DNA of 64,000 nucleotides from Fagopyrum homotropicum (lineage: Eukaryota; Streptophyta; Magnoliopsida; Caryophyllales; Polygonaceae), in NCBI GenBank assembly GCA_033239125.1, contig BSWB01000008.1, positions 3,626,001 through 3,690,000 of the forward strand, in the 5' to 3' direction. Below the pieces are notes generated by a model. It worked only from the letters and a program-made list of their open reading frames with translations, was not told the DNA's origin and searched no databases. Below, one piece after another: positions 1-11,416 of the stretch. Position 1 is the stretch's first letter, and each line of letters opens with the position of its first letter. Made by a program: the position numbers and the translations under genes.

Positions 1-911
1 ACAAGTTACACCGTTACTCTTTTTTGGATGGCAAAACCTAACCTTTTAAAAACATCTACAAATCTAGAGACATAATTCTTAAAAACAACGTCCACTTATT
101 AAACATACAACTCGATAGTTATTTTTTTCCATCCACCAACCTATCAAAGAATTCTTAAAAAAGTAATTTCATAAGATTTTTCCAAAAAAAAACCCTGAAA
201 AACTAATTAGCTAAATCTCAAAAATATTTTTACTTAAAATTCTTTTTTCCTATAATATTTGATGTTTTGGTGGTTTTAAAAAACATAAAAGATAGTGAAT
301 TTAATGTTGGCGCTTCTCCAGGAAAAAAACATCAGATTTATTAGGGATCTTTTACACATATAACAAAAAAATTAAAAAAATTACTAAAATGACACATCTT
401 CAACTAATTTTACCACAATAGCAAATTTACTGACACATTACATGGGCCCACAAGGGACATTTTTCTTTTTGTTTACGGATGAAAGATAAAATGAGTTTAA
501 CACCACACTTTATATTTTAATATTGCTAATCCTCTCCTAATTCTCTTCTTCTTCTTTTTTATTAAACATTTCATATAAACGTGTTATGTTATAAATAAAT
601 ACAGTTTTGGTCCGCTTTTTAATTTTAAAAAAATGTATTTATGCTATTTATCAGATTATTTTTTATATTAAATTTTTTAAAAAAAAATTTAAAATAGAAA
701 AAAAGTATAATACGGAGTTCGTCAATATAAGTTTTATGCATATTGTGTTTTTCAAAGTATTTAATATTCTTATTAGTAAAAACTAATTATTCGATCCAAT
801 ATTTATATCATTTTCATCTTTATATCTTCATTGTTTTCCTCCTCTTTAGATTCTCGCATAATATTTTGAGTTTTTTGTTATACACTGATGACACATGTTG
901 TCACGGACATA
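1..911. other. AT-rich intergenic DNA, no gene seen
   Basis: This stretch is very AT-rich with many homopolymer runs. The only open frames are short and rich in Phe, Leu and Tyr, as expected of random AT-rich DNA. No domain, splice structure or transposon end was recognised. Confidence 0.6.
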
Positions 912-1128
912 AACTAAATTGTTTGAATGATAGCTTAGTTCCCGAATCACCACCATATTATAAATTTTGTTAATATGAATTTTGAAGTGTAAAATCACAT
1001 TCTTATAAACCTTATATTAACTAAATTGTTGGAATGATATCTTAGTTCCCGAATTACCACCCTATCATAAATTTTTGTTAATATGAATTTTGAAGTGTAA
1101 AATCACATTCTTATACACCTTATACTAA
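912..1128. repeat. Tandem duplication, about 108-bp unit, two copies
   Basis: A block starting actaaattg and ending near ttatatta is followed directly by a second copy. Both copies contain cttagttcccgaatyaccac and tgaattttgaagtgtaaaat. The copies differ at a few bases, so this is a local direct duplication that has begun to diverge. It has no coding potential. Confidence 0.8.
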
Positions 1129-1852
1129 CGAACTTCGTATTGTACATTTTTTCTTATAAAAATTTTAAAAATATTTTTATTATTTAAAAAATATAACAAA
1201 TAATAATTAATCCATATAATGCAAATGATAGAAATGTAAACATAATTAAAAATAAAAAAAATCTATTTTAAAAATATAACGCAATTTGTTACCACTTTTA
1301 CATGGAATATATAAAAACAGCGAGACAATTAGCATGGGATTAACAATATTAAAATATAAATTGTGGGGTTAAACATTGTTTACCATTCATTTGCAAAACA
1401 AATTATTTTCTGCTCCAATGAGTCAGAACATTTGCTATTTTGGTAAAATAGTTTAAGAATTTGTTATTTTAGTAATTACTTTTAAAAAATTTGCTATACA
1501 GGTAAAAGATCCATTTATTAGGTATAAAACTAATTTAGTACTCGTATCACGTGATTTGTAAAAGTTGAACTACATTTTTTATTATCTTAATAAAATCTCA
1601 ATATAAATAAAAATGGGTTAATTAGGTAGGTAGGCTTTTTTATTTTATTGTATACTTACTAGGTCTTTTTTAGTTTTCTATTATACCACATAATTTTTTT
1701 ACCACTTTCATTTAATGGTAAGATAAAACTAATTAACCCTTCAATTAAAAAGGAAAGGATATTTGATGTTTGTTATGTAAATTTTGATTTTAATTACTGA
1801 ATTTATTTTTTATTTTATTTTATTTTATTTCCCTTTTTAGTTTTCAGTTTTC

Positions 1853-2737
1853 ATACCGCACATTTACATACCGGACATTAACATACCGGACAACATACCG
1901 GACATTTTACATACCAGGCATATACATACCGGATATTTTATATACCGGACATTTACATACCGGACATTTACATACCGGACGTTTTACATACCGGAAGTTC
2001 ATAACGAAATTTTTCATACCGAAATTTTTTATACCGGAAGTTCATATCGAAATTTTTTATACCGGAAGTTCATAACGAAGTTTTTCATACCGGAAGTTCA
2101 TAACAAAATTTTTCATACCGGAAGTTCATACCGAAATTTTTTTACCGGAAGTTCATACCGAAAGTTCATACCGGAAGTTCATAACAAAATTTTTCATACC
2201 GGAAGTTCATACCGAAATTTTTTTACCGGAAGTTCATACCGAAAGTTCATACCGGAAGTTCATAACGAAGTTTTTCATACCGGAAGTTCATACCGAAATT
2301 TTGTATACCGGAAGTTCATAACGAAATTTTTCATACCGGAAGTTCATACCGAAATTTTTTATACCGGAAGTTCGTACAGGAAGTTCATATCGGAAGTTAT
2401 TACCGAAAGTTCATACCGGAAGTTCATAACTAAGTTTTTCATACCGGAAGTTCATACCGAAATTTTTCATACCGGAAGTTCATACCGAAAGTTCATACCG
2501 AAAGTTCATACCAAAAGTTCATACCGAAAGTTCATACCGAAAGTTCATACCGGAAGTTCATACCGGAAGTTCAAACCGAAATTTTTTATACCGGAAGTTC
2601 ATACCATTCATACCGGAAGTTCATAGCGGAAGTTCATACCGGAAGTTCATAACGAAGTTTTTCATACCGCAAGTTCATACCGAAATTTTTTATACCGGAA
2701 GTTCATACCATTCATACCGAAAAGTTCATACCGGATG
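1853..2737 (+). repeat. Minisatellite, 13-bp unit CATACCGGAAGTT, left arm
   Basis: Dozens of tandem copies of a 13-bp unit (cataccggaagtt, with variants cataccgaaattt and cataccgaaagtt) fill this block. The leftmost part has longer, looser units with cataccggacattta. The unit runs in one direction throughout, and the same unit occurs inverted at 2908-3490. Confidence 0.95.
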
Positions 2738-2907
2738 TCAATGATGTTTACACTGGTGAATTTACAACCTTTGTTCGCTCAGGGTGATGCTGATAGTGGT
2801 CTTGATCGTCTCTGGGCAAAGAAGAAGGTTATACCATTTTTAGAGACATTTTTGTTGCTTCAAGGTTGATACATGAATGTTGCGTTTTTGCTCATACCAT
2901 TTTTATA
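2738..2907. other. Unique loop between the inverted minisatellite arms
   Basis: About 170 bp of non-repetitive sequence separates the two opposed arrays and is less AT-biased than its surroundings. It contains no useful ORF or recognised motif. If the arms paired, this would be the hairpin loop. Confidence 0.6.
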
Positions 2908-3490
2908 ATTTCTGGTATGTAATTCTCCGGTATGTAATTCTTAATTCTAAACTATGACATAAAATTAGTTTGTTTGGTATAACTTCCGGTATGATAACTT
3001 CCGGTATGATATGATAACTTTCGGTATGATAACTTCCGGTATGATATGTTAACTTCCGGTATGTGAACTTCCGGTATGTGAAGCTCCGGTATGTGAACTT
3101 CCGGTATGTGAAACTCCGGTATGCATTCCAAAAAAATAAAAAAATTAAAAAAAGAAAATAAAAGGACAAAAAAATAAAATAAAATAAAAAAATAAATTCC
3201 GGTATGATAACTTCCGATATGATATGATAACTTTCGGTATGATATGATAACGTCCGGTATGATATGATAACTTCCGGTATGATATGATAACTTCCGGTAT
3301 GATAACTTCCGGTATGTGAAGCTCCGGTATGTGAAATTTCGGTATGTGAAATTTCGGTATGTGAAAATTTCAGTAAGTGAAAATTTCGGTATGTAAAAAT
3401 TCCGGTATGTGAAATTCCGGTATGTGAAATTCCGGTATAAGAAATTCCGGTATTAATAATTTCGGTATGTGAAAATTCCGGTATGTGAAA
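2908..3490 (-). repeat. Minisatellite, 13-bp unit inverted (AACTTCCGGTATG), right arm
   Basis: Tandem copies of aacttccggtatg, the exact reverse complement of the unit in the left array, run from here to about 3490. Variants include gtgaaattccggtat. An A-rich block at about 3127-3195 interrupts the array. The short minus-strand frame at 2903-3169 only translates this repeat and is not a gene. Confidence 0.95.
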
Positions 3491-3629
3491 AATTCTTCAT
3501 TCCAGAAAAAAAAATAAAGAAAGAAAATTAAAAAATTAAAAAAAATAATAAAAGAAAATAAAAAAACAATTCAGTTTCTAGAAATTAAAACTTACACTTA
3601 AATAACAATAACAAACATTTTTTTTAAAA

Positions 3630-4664
3630 CTATTTTAGAGCCCGCATCTTGTGCGGGTTTTGTCTAAGTAAAAAAGTTTTATATTTTTAATTTTATACAT
3701 TATGTATTTGATATTAATCTATAAAAAAAATTTTAAGACTAAGAAAAAATATTTTATCCAAACTTAGCCATTTTTTTATTAATTGCTACAACTAACATCA
3801 TGTTGGGAGGATTAAAATTTAAAAAAATCAATAAAATAAAAGGAAATAGTTAAAAATCAAAAAAATTATATTTATAGTATTATATTTATACCTCAATATA
3901 ATATTTAAAACTTATTTATTTATTATAAAAAAGTATCTTGAAAAGATTGAATAGATTTTAAAAATAACATATAAATTTTAAAAAAAATGAAAGGTGGTAA
4001 AATTTAACTATTTTGAGTGAAAAGAAGATTTCAAATTTTGAAATTAAAAATTATCTAGAAAATATTGAATAGACTTTAAAAATAAGAGTTGTTTAGTATA
4101 ATATATAGATTTATTAAAAAAGTTGAAATTAAAAATTAAAAAACGAATTTAATTTTGAAAATTAAATTTAAAAATAAGAAAACAAATTATGATATAAAAT
4201 TTATAGTAAAAATAAAATTCGATAATTAAGTTAATAATTAAATTTTGAAAATTAAAAATAAGGAGAAGAAAATAAATGAAATTGTAAAATGTGTCTAAAT
4301 TATATATTTTTATATTATTAACACACAGTTCCAAAAAGTATAAGAAATATTTCAAATTTTTGTTTGTTAAAATTTTGAAGATTTGGTTATCAATATATTA
4401 TGTTTTTTATTTAAAATATTTGATAGGTATATTGTAAAAAATTTGTAAATAAGTCAATTAGATTCTTACGTGACATGTTTAAAATATGATGTGGCATTTC
4501 TAATTGTTTATTAATATTTTTAAAATTTATTTTATAACAAGAATGACAAATCTGTAAATATCTTGTGACATATCTGTAAATATATTGAAAAAGTCCTAGG
4601 TGACATACCTTAGTGATTGACACGTGGACCAAGTGGGTTGTGTTTTAGTATGTTATATAGATAG
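3630..4664 (-). mobile_element. Non-autonomous Helitron-like insertion
   Basis: On the minus strand the block begins tctatctatataacatac, with the TC start and AT-rich text typical of plant Helitron 5' ends. It finishes with a short hairpin (cccgcacaagatgcggg) followed by ctctaaaatag and then T, close to the usual hairpin plus CTRR-T end. It lies exactly where the right arm of the surrounding palindrome is broken: removing it brings aattaaccct next to the tgtttgttat text, as in the left arm. The interior is AT-rich with no Rep/helicase, so it could not move by itself. The imperfect CTRR motif lowers certainty. Confidence 0.6.
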
Positions 4665-4785
4665 AAGGGTTAATTAATTTTACCTATCATTAAATGAAAG
4701 TGGTAAAAACATATGGAGTATAGTTTCTTTAACAAAAACCAAAAAGAGTCTAGTAGGCCAAATTCTTTCATCAAAAATATATATA

Positions 4786-7626
4786 TTTAAACAATCTGTA
4801 ATAAAATAAGATATAAATACATATGAAAATTGAAAATTTTAGAAATAAATCGCAGCAAGACTATATAAATTTGTTTTAATGTGCAGTATGATACATGACA
4901 TAAAAATACATATAATTCATAATTATATACATTATTATTAAGAAATATGAAGTTCTTATAATTCCTCCGAAACTAAAATATTTTATTTTTGGTCATAATA
5001 CAAACAAAGATTGGCTGAAGATAACAATATTACATGTTTAAGAAATATGTAAGTAAAAATAAAAAATAAAAATATTCAAATATGCAATTTAATATGAGGT
5101 TGATGCGTGACAAAATCCGACGTGACTTAATATGGTGATGACAAGTGGTAAATTCTGAGGTGGCTAACGTGAGAATGACGCATGACCTTATTCACTTTCG
5201 TTTTATTATTTTATATATTATACTATTATATCTATGCCTTGCACGGATTATATTTAAGAATATTATTAAATTAATATTAAAAAATATATAAAAGTAATTA
5301 ATAATATATTAATTAAATATTTAAGAGAAACATGTCAATAACTAGTAACAAAATGTTTAAATTCATATTTTATATTTAAAAACATCCAAGAAAAAACATG
5401 ATATTTTTCATTTATTAACAAAATACTATAATAAGCGTCTTTCAGTTGTACTTCAACCTTATAAAATATATATTTAGACTGTTAAGCACATGAATATTTT
5501 TTACAAACTAAGCATATTAAAAATATATATAGATGACATATTGACTAAAGTGTAAATATTAATTGTTGCCTTAACAAAAAAAAAAAGGTTAGGAAAATCG
5601 GAAAAAAAATCTAAATAGTAAGTAAATAATGTAATTTAGGAAATGTACTAAGTTAAAGATAATTATATTTACATGATAGATAATTGAATATATATGGTAT
5701 TAAAATGTGAATTTATGTGCAAATGACACGTGTAGAAATGACACGTGTCTATACCGAGAAGAAAAAAACCGTATTATAAAATATTTTTAGAAATAAATGA
5801 TTGTAATTGTAAGACAACAATCGTAATAACATATATTTGAGACTTCAAAAAAATAAAATATATTCAAAATATATTTAAAGTAAATTGAATTTTTTTAGTG
5901 AAAACCAAATAATTCATATATAAAATTTATCAATAATATAAAAGATTTAATTAAACAGTCTACAATAATAGAAGGAATAAAGACTGTTAGAATAATATCA
6001 AAATAAAGCAAATAATTATATAATATCAGGTTGAATGTTGATTTGTATTTTTAAAGAAAATATAATAAAATTGGAATTTGTTCGGATCTCGGATAATAAT
6101 TGCTAAAGTATTAACTAATCAAATAAACTAAATAATAATAATATGACGTGTTTTAACGATTAGACAGAAACATAAAAGTTTGATAAGGTGATTGCTCGAA
6201 ACTGTGTAGTGTAAGTGCACAAAATTGGTTGGATTTGTAGGCAAGTTGATGTGTTTTTTTTTTGGGTTTTTGTGTACCTCATTGGATGAGATTACAAAAG
6301 CGTGCAAGAATCTTTTTCTATCCAACCATACTTCTACTCTTTGTTTGGCCGGAAAGTTAGTATCTTCCGAACACATTTGTACAAATACGGAATCCAAAGC
6401 GTGATATAGTGGTGAATGATATTGGTATTTAAACTTGGATCTTAATACAGGTCCATGGTGTTGTGATGTTAGAGTTAAAGTTTGACAAGGCGAGATTTTG
6501 GGCTAGCCGTTTCAAAGCGGTCGCGACAAGCATTAGGTGCTTTTATTGACATAGATGATACAAAGGATTATATGGTAACATTCCATTGCGAGCGTTGTGT
6601 CTCTTCATCTCTAGTATAAGATTCATACTATACTTGTACAATGTGAACGCTGTCCATTTTCTGCTTACTTTAGGTACTGGACTCGGAAGATGCAAAGTTT
6701 TGATCTCGAGAGCAACTTGAGAAATAAAAAAGAGTGGTTTAATTTGCGAAGTTTTAATCTAGGGTTACATACTTACAAATGATGATGGAAAGTCTATGAT
6801 TCAGTAGATGGGGATAGTTTTTGATTTCCTAATGTTGGCCCTTCTACCGAAGTTCAAGTTAGGACAACAACTGATTATAACGGTGAGGAAAGTTGTAATA
6901 GTGTGCTAAAACGGATCCGAGTGGTGATGCTCTTTGAGTAGCGGGTGTTGATGAGGTCCATGTTCGCAAAGAACGATGAAGAAATTTGATTGGGACTGTT
7001 GTGAATTGGGTAACCGCAACACGATTGTCACTTTTCAGAAACAACGATGTGATGTTATAGATGGATTGTGTATTCATAGTGTGGGATGATCAAGTAAAAT
7101 AGGATTGTGGTGGACGGATATGGTTGTAAACATGTCTTTTGTTCAAGGAGCCATATCCAACCTAAATTTGACAATGTTGTTTTGGGTATGAATGGAGAGA
7201 CTTGGAGGGGTCGAACCACAAGAGTCGGATATGCATGTCTTCCGTCTTGTCATCGATCAATTTGGGTTGTGTGATAGTAGATCTATTCCACTCAAGCGGC
7301 TTCACTAAGGATTATATATGTATTGTCGATTGTTATTCATTTTTTCCAAATGCTCATGTTCACTGCTTCCCCGGCGATGCTCAGTTCATTCATTAACACT
7401 TATGGCTAAGTAATGTAGAAAAATTATTTTTATTTCAAATTATTGTAGACGTCTAACGAGAAATGTGTTTATATTGTAGCTCACTCATGAGTTGGTAACA
7501 CTAAGTGTGTGGGTTGATTGAGAGTTAGAGGAAGGAAGAAACGGGTTCCATGAACAATATTTTTTTTTATGAAGTCATGAACAACATATTAATCTAGCTT
7601 CGAAATTTCCCCTTGATGGGCCTACC
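4786..7626. other. Intergenic DNA with decayed, unidentified pieces
   Basis: 4786-6120 is AT-rich and non-coding. A degenerate hairpin at about 5215-5245 (ctatgccttgcacggat) recalls a Helitron end. From about 6128 to 7400 base composition shifts toward 40-45% GC, with several 60-90 codon frames on both strands (for example minus 6128-6397 and 6859-7077, plus 7202-7396). This suggests a decayed coding or transposon segment, but I matched no family. Confidence 0.45.
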
Positions 7627-8155
7627 TGATACGCCCCCGGATGGCATCGCCATCCGTGTTTCTGGCTAGAAGGACCCGCACATTTTGAAGACAATTATTA
7701 TTATTTCAGCTATTTAATAATAAGTCTTTTTATATTCGGAACTTTAATTCCGGAACTTAATTCCGTGAATTAAATTCCGACCTTTCATATTTTAGGCTTT
7801 TCATATTCGGAACTTAATTCCGACTTTAATTCTGTCATTTATGTTTGAACCTTTGATTAGCCCCCATCCACTATATAAGGATGGCTTGACTCATTTGTAA
7901 AATCATGTCTAAGTTGAATACTAAGTATTGAGAAGGAAAAACTCTCTTACTTAGTTTAGGCATCACTTCTGCTTCAATCCCTTTAAATTTCTTATCTTGG
8001 ATCTAGTCTTTGATCCAAGCCTCCACATTCGAGGATCCTTTTGAAGGATCAACCAAACGCTTCCGTATCCCAAATTCATAGTTTGATCCAATTCAAACAA
8101 TCAAGAAGGAGTAGTTGAAGTTTCTCCTCGATCTAGATCGCCTGTTATTCTATCA
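7627..8155 (+). repeat. 5' LTR (529 bp)
   Basis: The LTR starts TG and ends CA. It contains a TATA-like tatataagga near 7871 as a plausible promoter. Compared with the right LTR it has about 14 extra bases within the repeated gaacttaattccg text near 7740. Confidence 0.93.
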
Positions 8156-8172
8156 TTGGTATCAGAGCTTGG
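8156..8172 (+). promoter_or_regulatory. Primer binding site, initiator Met tRNA type
   Basis: Directly after the 5' LTR is ttggtatcagagcttgg. Its tggtatcagagc core is complementary to the 3' end of plant initiator methionine tRNA, the usual primer for minus-strand DNA synthesis. Confidence 0.9.
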
Positions 8173-8303
8173 GATCGAGGTCAAGTTCTTTACTTGTGTT
8201 CTTGATTGTTCTTCACAATTTTTCTCTCTCTCTCTTTGGTGTTCATTGAAGATCTTCAGCTGTTCTTCGGAGTTCTTCGAAGATCTTCAACTGTTCTTCG
8301 AAG

Positions 8304-9305
8304 ATGTTCAACTGTTCTTCGGTGTTCTTCGAAGATCTTTATCCGTTCTCTTCATCGTTCATCATGTTCTATGATGATTCTGATTCTTATGATAAGGATG
8401 AAGAATGGTTACCTCCTCCATATCCACCGAAGGCCAAACAAACCTCCCGGAGGTACCGACGGAGACAATATTTTGAGGATGAGGAGTGGTTGCCTCCTCC
8501 GGACCCACCACGGCCGACTTTTTCCATGGAAGGGCACCAACGGTATCCACACCGACAAGCTTATTTGGAGGATACCTATAGTGCCCCAAGACGGTGTGCT
8601 AATCATGAACACATTGTCAACTTTGTTCCCCAATGGCGTGCTCAAGTTGATGACATTGCCCCCAAAGATGACTATGTTGTGCTCAAGAAAACAAATGACG
8701 CTCTAAAGCGTGAGATTCAAATTTTGAGGGCACAACTTCTTGCCCACACGACGTCCACGCAACAAGAAGAACCTCAAGTAGTTTCACAACCACGATGTGA
8801 GTTGGTGGTCGAACCGTTGTGTGACAAAGTTGAAGCCGAGGAAGTTGTCGTCATTCAAACTTGTGCCTCGGTTATTCCAATTCATTTGGTCAATCCGTTA
8901 CATGGAAAGTTCTTTGAAGATGACAAAGACGAGGCCATTTTTGAGAGTGAAAAAGAAGTCAACCCCGACAATGGAACTATTTCGTTGATGGAAAACCAAT
9001 TTGAGCCGGCCGAGTCGAGGTTTGTCTTTACTATGCCCACTCACTTACCTCCCGGCTTGCCGTTCTATCTTTTCAGCATGGCCTCAACGTTCTCCATCAA
9101 GGTTCTTGACGGCATGATAGACAAACTCCACAGCACCTCCACCTTGAGGGATTACATATTCAACAAACGCCGCAAAGCCACAATGTTGAAGGACTACAAG
9201 TCCAAGCCGCCCGACAATGTGCATTCGCTGTTGATTTTCAAGGGTCTTGTTCCTCAAGTGACTCCTTTCTTTTTTGACGGTGAAACGAGGACGTTTCACA
9301 TTTAA
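8304..9305 (+). CDS. Internal ORF of the non-autonomous LTR element, unknown function
   Basis: This 333-codon frame fills most of the interior. The first Met lies in short ttcttcgaagat repeats, so the Met at residue 21 (8364) may be the real start. Visible parts are an acidic, Pro-rich N-terminus with a duplicated EEWLPPP motif (about residues 33-39 and 60-66), an Arg-rich patch (about 48-54), a Leu-rich coiled-coil candidate (about 124-148) and a more hydrophobic C-terminal third. There is no CCHC knuckle, protease DTG/DSG motif or RT motif. The stop overlaps the start of the polypurine tract. Gag-like RNA binding by the Arg-rich and coiled-coil parts is possible but not shown. Survival of the long frame suggests selection or recent origin. 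Confidence 0.65.
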   Translation: MFNCSSVFFEDLYPFSSSFIMFYDDSDSYDKDEEWLPPPYPPKAKQTSRRYRRRQYFEDEEWLPPPDPPRPTFSMEGHQRYPHRQAYLEDTYSAPRRCANHEHIVNFVPQWRAQVDDIAPKDDYVVLKKTNDALKREIQILRAQLLAHTTSTQQEEPQVVSQPRCELVVEPLCDKVEAEEVVVIQTCASVIPIHLVNPLHGKFFEDDKDEAIFESEKEVNPDNGTISLMENQFEPAESRFVFTMPTHLPPGLPFYLFSMASTFSIKVLDGMIDKLHSTSTLRDYIFNKRRKATMLKDYKSKPPDNVHSLLIFKGLVPQVTPFFFDGETRTFHI

Positions 9306-9316
9306 GAGGAGGAGAA

Positions 9317-9831
9317 TGATACGCCCCCGGATGACATCGCCATCCGTGTTTCTGGCTAGAAGGACCCGCACATTTTAAAGACAGTTATTATTATTTCGGC
9401 TATTTAATAATAAGTCCTTTTATATTCGGAACTTAATTCCGTGAATTAAATTTTGACCTTTCATATTTTAAGCTTTTCATATTCGGAACTTAATTCCGAC
9501 TTTAATTCTGTCATTTATGTTTGAACCTTTGATTAGCCCCCATCCACTATATAAGGATGGCTTGGCTCATTTGTAAAACCATGTCTAAGTTGAATACTAA
9601 GTATTGAGAAGGAAAAACCCTCTTACTTAGTTTAGGCATCACTTCTGCTTCAATCCCCTTAAATTTCTTATCTTGGATCTAGTCTTTGATCCAAGCCTCC
9701 ACATTCGAGGATCCTTTTGAAGGATCAACAAAACGCTTCCGCATCCCAAATTCATAGTTTGATCCAATTCAAACAATCAAGAAGGAATAGTTGAAGTTTC
9801 TCATCGATCTAGATCGCCCGTTATTCTATCA
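9317..9831 (+). repeat. 3' LTR (515 bp)
   Basis: This is the direct copy of the 7627-8155 LTR, preceded by the polypurine tract and followed by the ctacc target duplication at 9832-9836. It is about 14 bp shorter than the 5' copy and otherwise nearly identical. Confidence 0.93.
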
Positions 9832-9836
9832 CTACC

Positions 9837-11005
9837 CTTGGAAGGTGTTCCGAAAACTTTGTGTTGTGTTTAGTTGTGTTGAAGATTTAGATTATTTTAG
9901 GTTTGGATGGATCCCATAATAAAACATATCCGTTTAGTTTGAGATTTGTATATTAGATTGGAGTTTTGAGATAGATTTTATCAGCTTTTAAAAGAAGATT
10001 TTGGTAGATTTTAGAATTGGATTTACGTGATTATCCCTGTCCTTCTTCTATCTCTCTTGTGTTTTAGAAGATTGGACCTTCTTCAGATCTCTCCCCCGAA
10101 GAAGTCATCTTTCTCCTTCCACAAAAGCCTTGCTGTAAAGGAAGCTTCCTCCTCCTTCCGCAAAAGCCTCGCCAAAACCTTCCTCCTTTCTCATTTCTCA
10201 GATCTTCCTTCTCAAAAGCCTCGCCGCAGAAGCATCATTTCTCGGATCTTCTTCCTTCTCTCGCAGAAGCCTGTTTCCTTTCTCAAATCTCGCCACGTAT
10301 GCTTGATTTCCTCTTCCGCATGAGAATTCTTAATCCTTCCTTCTCACCGCAAAAGCCAACTTTATTTGTATACACAAACAATCGCAGAAACCGTACCCCG
10401 AAAGCCTTCTTCCTCTCTTCTTCTATACAATTGATTCATTTTTCTGCTTTCCTGAATAATAGTTGGCTTGAGTGTCCACATTGGATATTGCAAATATCCT
10501 CTTTGATTCTTGATGATTTGTGAAAATGCAGAATTTTTGATGATTTGTGAAAATGCAAAAACTGTGAAGCAAAACAAGTACAAGATCTTTGGCCGGTGAA
10601 ACACATGAATCAAAGGTATTTGTGTCTTTTAACATATCGAAAACCCATACAAATCTGTTCCTGCTAAACGAATTATGCATTTCGCTATAGTAAATCGATA
10701 TCCACGAAAATCTACTCGAATACCATAACCACAAACCACAACTACCTACAATCCATAACTACAACCACAAATATAATTTACTAAGCACTAGAGAGATTAG
10801 TATCAGAGAAACAAGCATATTGGTACATACGGTCATGTACAAATGCATTGTGATACGATAATAAAAATACACCATAGTTTCACGACAAGACTACTCAATA
10901 ACATAGTCAAAACAAGATTAAAAAAAAAGGTCTTTTGATGAGGATGAATATTGACAAAACGAGGAAGGTGAGGTGAAAAAGGTAATGATATGGTTCTATT
11001 TATGG
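9837..11005. other. Intergenic DNA, low-complexity CT-rich stretch
   Basis: At 10030-10330 a CT-rich stretch repeats short ccttc and aaaagcctcg words. It gives a Ser/Lys-rich frame (10027-10323) that looks like repeat translation. Near 10510-10560 the phrase gatgatttgtgaaaatgca occurs twice in tandem. No gene structure was recognised. Confidence 0.5.
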
Positions 11006-11416
11006 GCTAGTTTGGCGCAACTTATAGAGTAGACTTTTATGAAGCTTTGTAAATTTGGAAAACTTATTAGTGTTTGGTATCATAAGCTTTTTAAATAGAT
11101 TATTTTTTGGGTAGATTTTTGATAATTTTTTTGGGAGATTTTAGAAAGCTAACGGGAATAGCTTTTATTAGATTATTGTGAAGCTTTCAATGTTTTCTTC
11201 CAACTTTACCTTTTTATTAGATCTCTTATATTATAAAAGTATTTTTAATACTTGACCCTTCCAGTAATTTCATTCTAAAAATCTACCTACAAACCTTTTC
11301 CTACCAAACTCCAATTAGAATTTTTTTTTATTAGGTTTCAGGTTTTACAAAGCTTTTCAATAAACTACCCAAAAATCTTAAACTAACGAAAAAATCTTGT
11401 GTTACCGAACACACCC
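11006..11416. mobile_element. Probable hAT-like MITE
   Basis: The left part reads ggctagtttggcgcaac ... gaagctttgtaaa. The right part on the minus strand reads agggtgtgttcggtaacac ... aaagctttgtaaa. Such inverted, roughly similar ends around an AT-rich centre are typical of plant hAT MITEs. Ends and TSD could not be fixed precisely. Confidence 0.4.

Larger units (their letters stand above)
1630..4785. repeat. Giant interrupted palindrome (foldback element) with minisatellite arms
   Basis: The two ends are inverted copies of each other. The left end around 1655-1740 reads tactaggtctt ... taccactttcatttaatg ... aattaaccctt, and the right end around 4665-4760 carries the same text on the minus strand. 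The inversion continues inward: gatgtttgttat and ttttaattactgaatt on the left (about 1765-1805) match the minus strand of about 3575-3620. Next come opposed 13-bp minisatellite arrays (1853-2737 and 2908-3490) around a loop of about 170 bp. The right arm is interrupted by a Helitron-like block at 3630-4664; without it the arms match again. No transposase is encoded, so this looks like a non-autonomous foldback element. Outer limits are good to about 20 bp and no TSD was established. Confidence 0.75.
7627..9831 (+). mobile_element. Non-autonomous LTR retrotransposon with 5-bp TSD
   Basis: Two direct LTRs, both beginning tgatacgcccc and ending ttattctatca, flank a 1161-bp interior. The insertion is bounded by identical 5-bp target duplications, ctacc (7622-7626 and 9832-9836). 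Just inside the left LTR, tggtatcagagc matches an initiator-Met tRNA primer site. A polypurine tract (aagaggaggagaa, 9304-9316) touches the right LTR. These signals give + orientation. The interior has a single ORF and no protease, integrase or reverse transcriptase, so enzymes must have come from another element. The LTRs differ by a 14-bp indel and roughly a dozen substitutions, suggesting a fairly recent insertion. Confidence 0.95.

Noticed and set aside
1853..3490. CRISPR array
   Set aside because: Units are 13 bp, contiguous and variable without unique spacers, and the genome is plant. It is a minisatellite.
10027..10323. Ser/Lys-rich ORF as a small gene
   Set aside because: Built from repeated cttcc/aaaagcct words; no domain, splice or promoter evidence.
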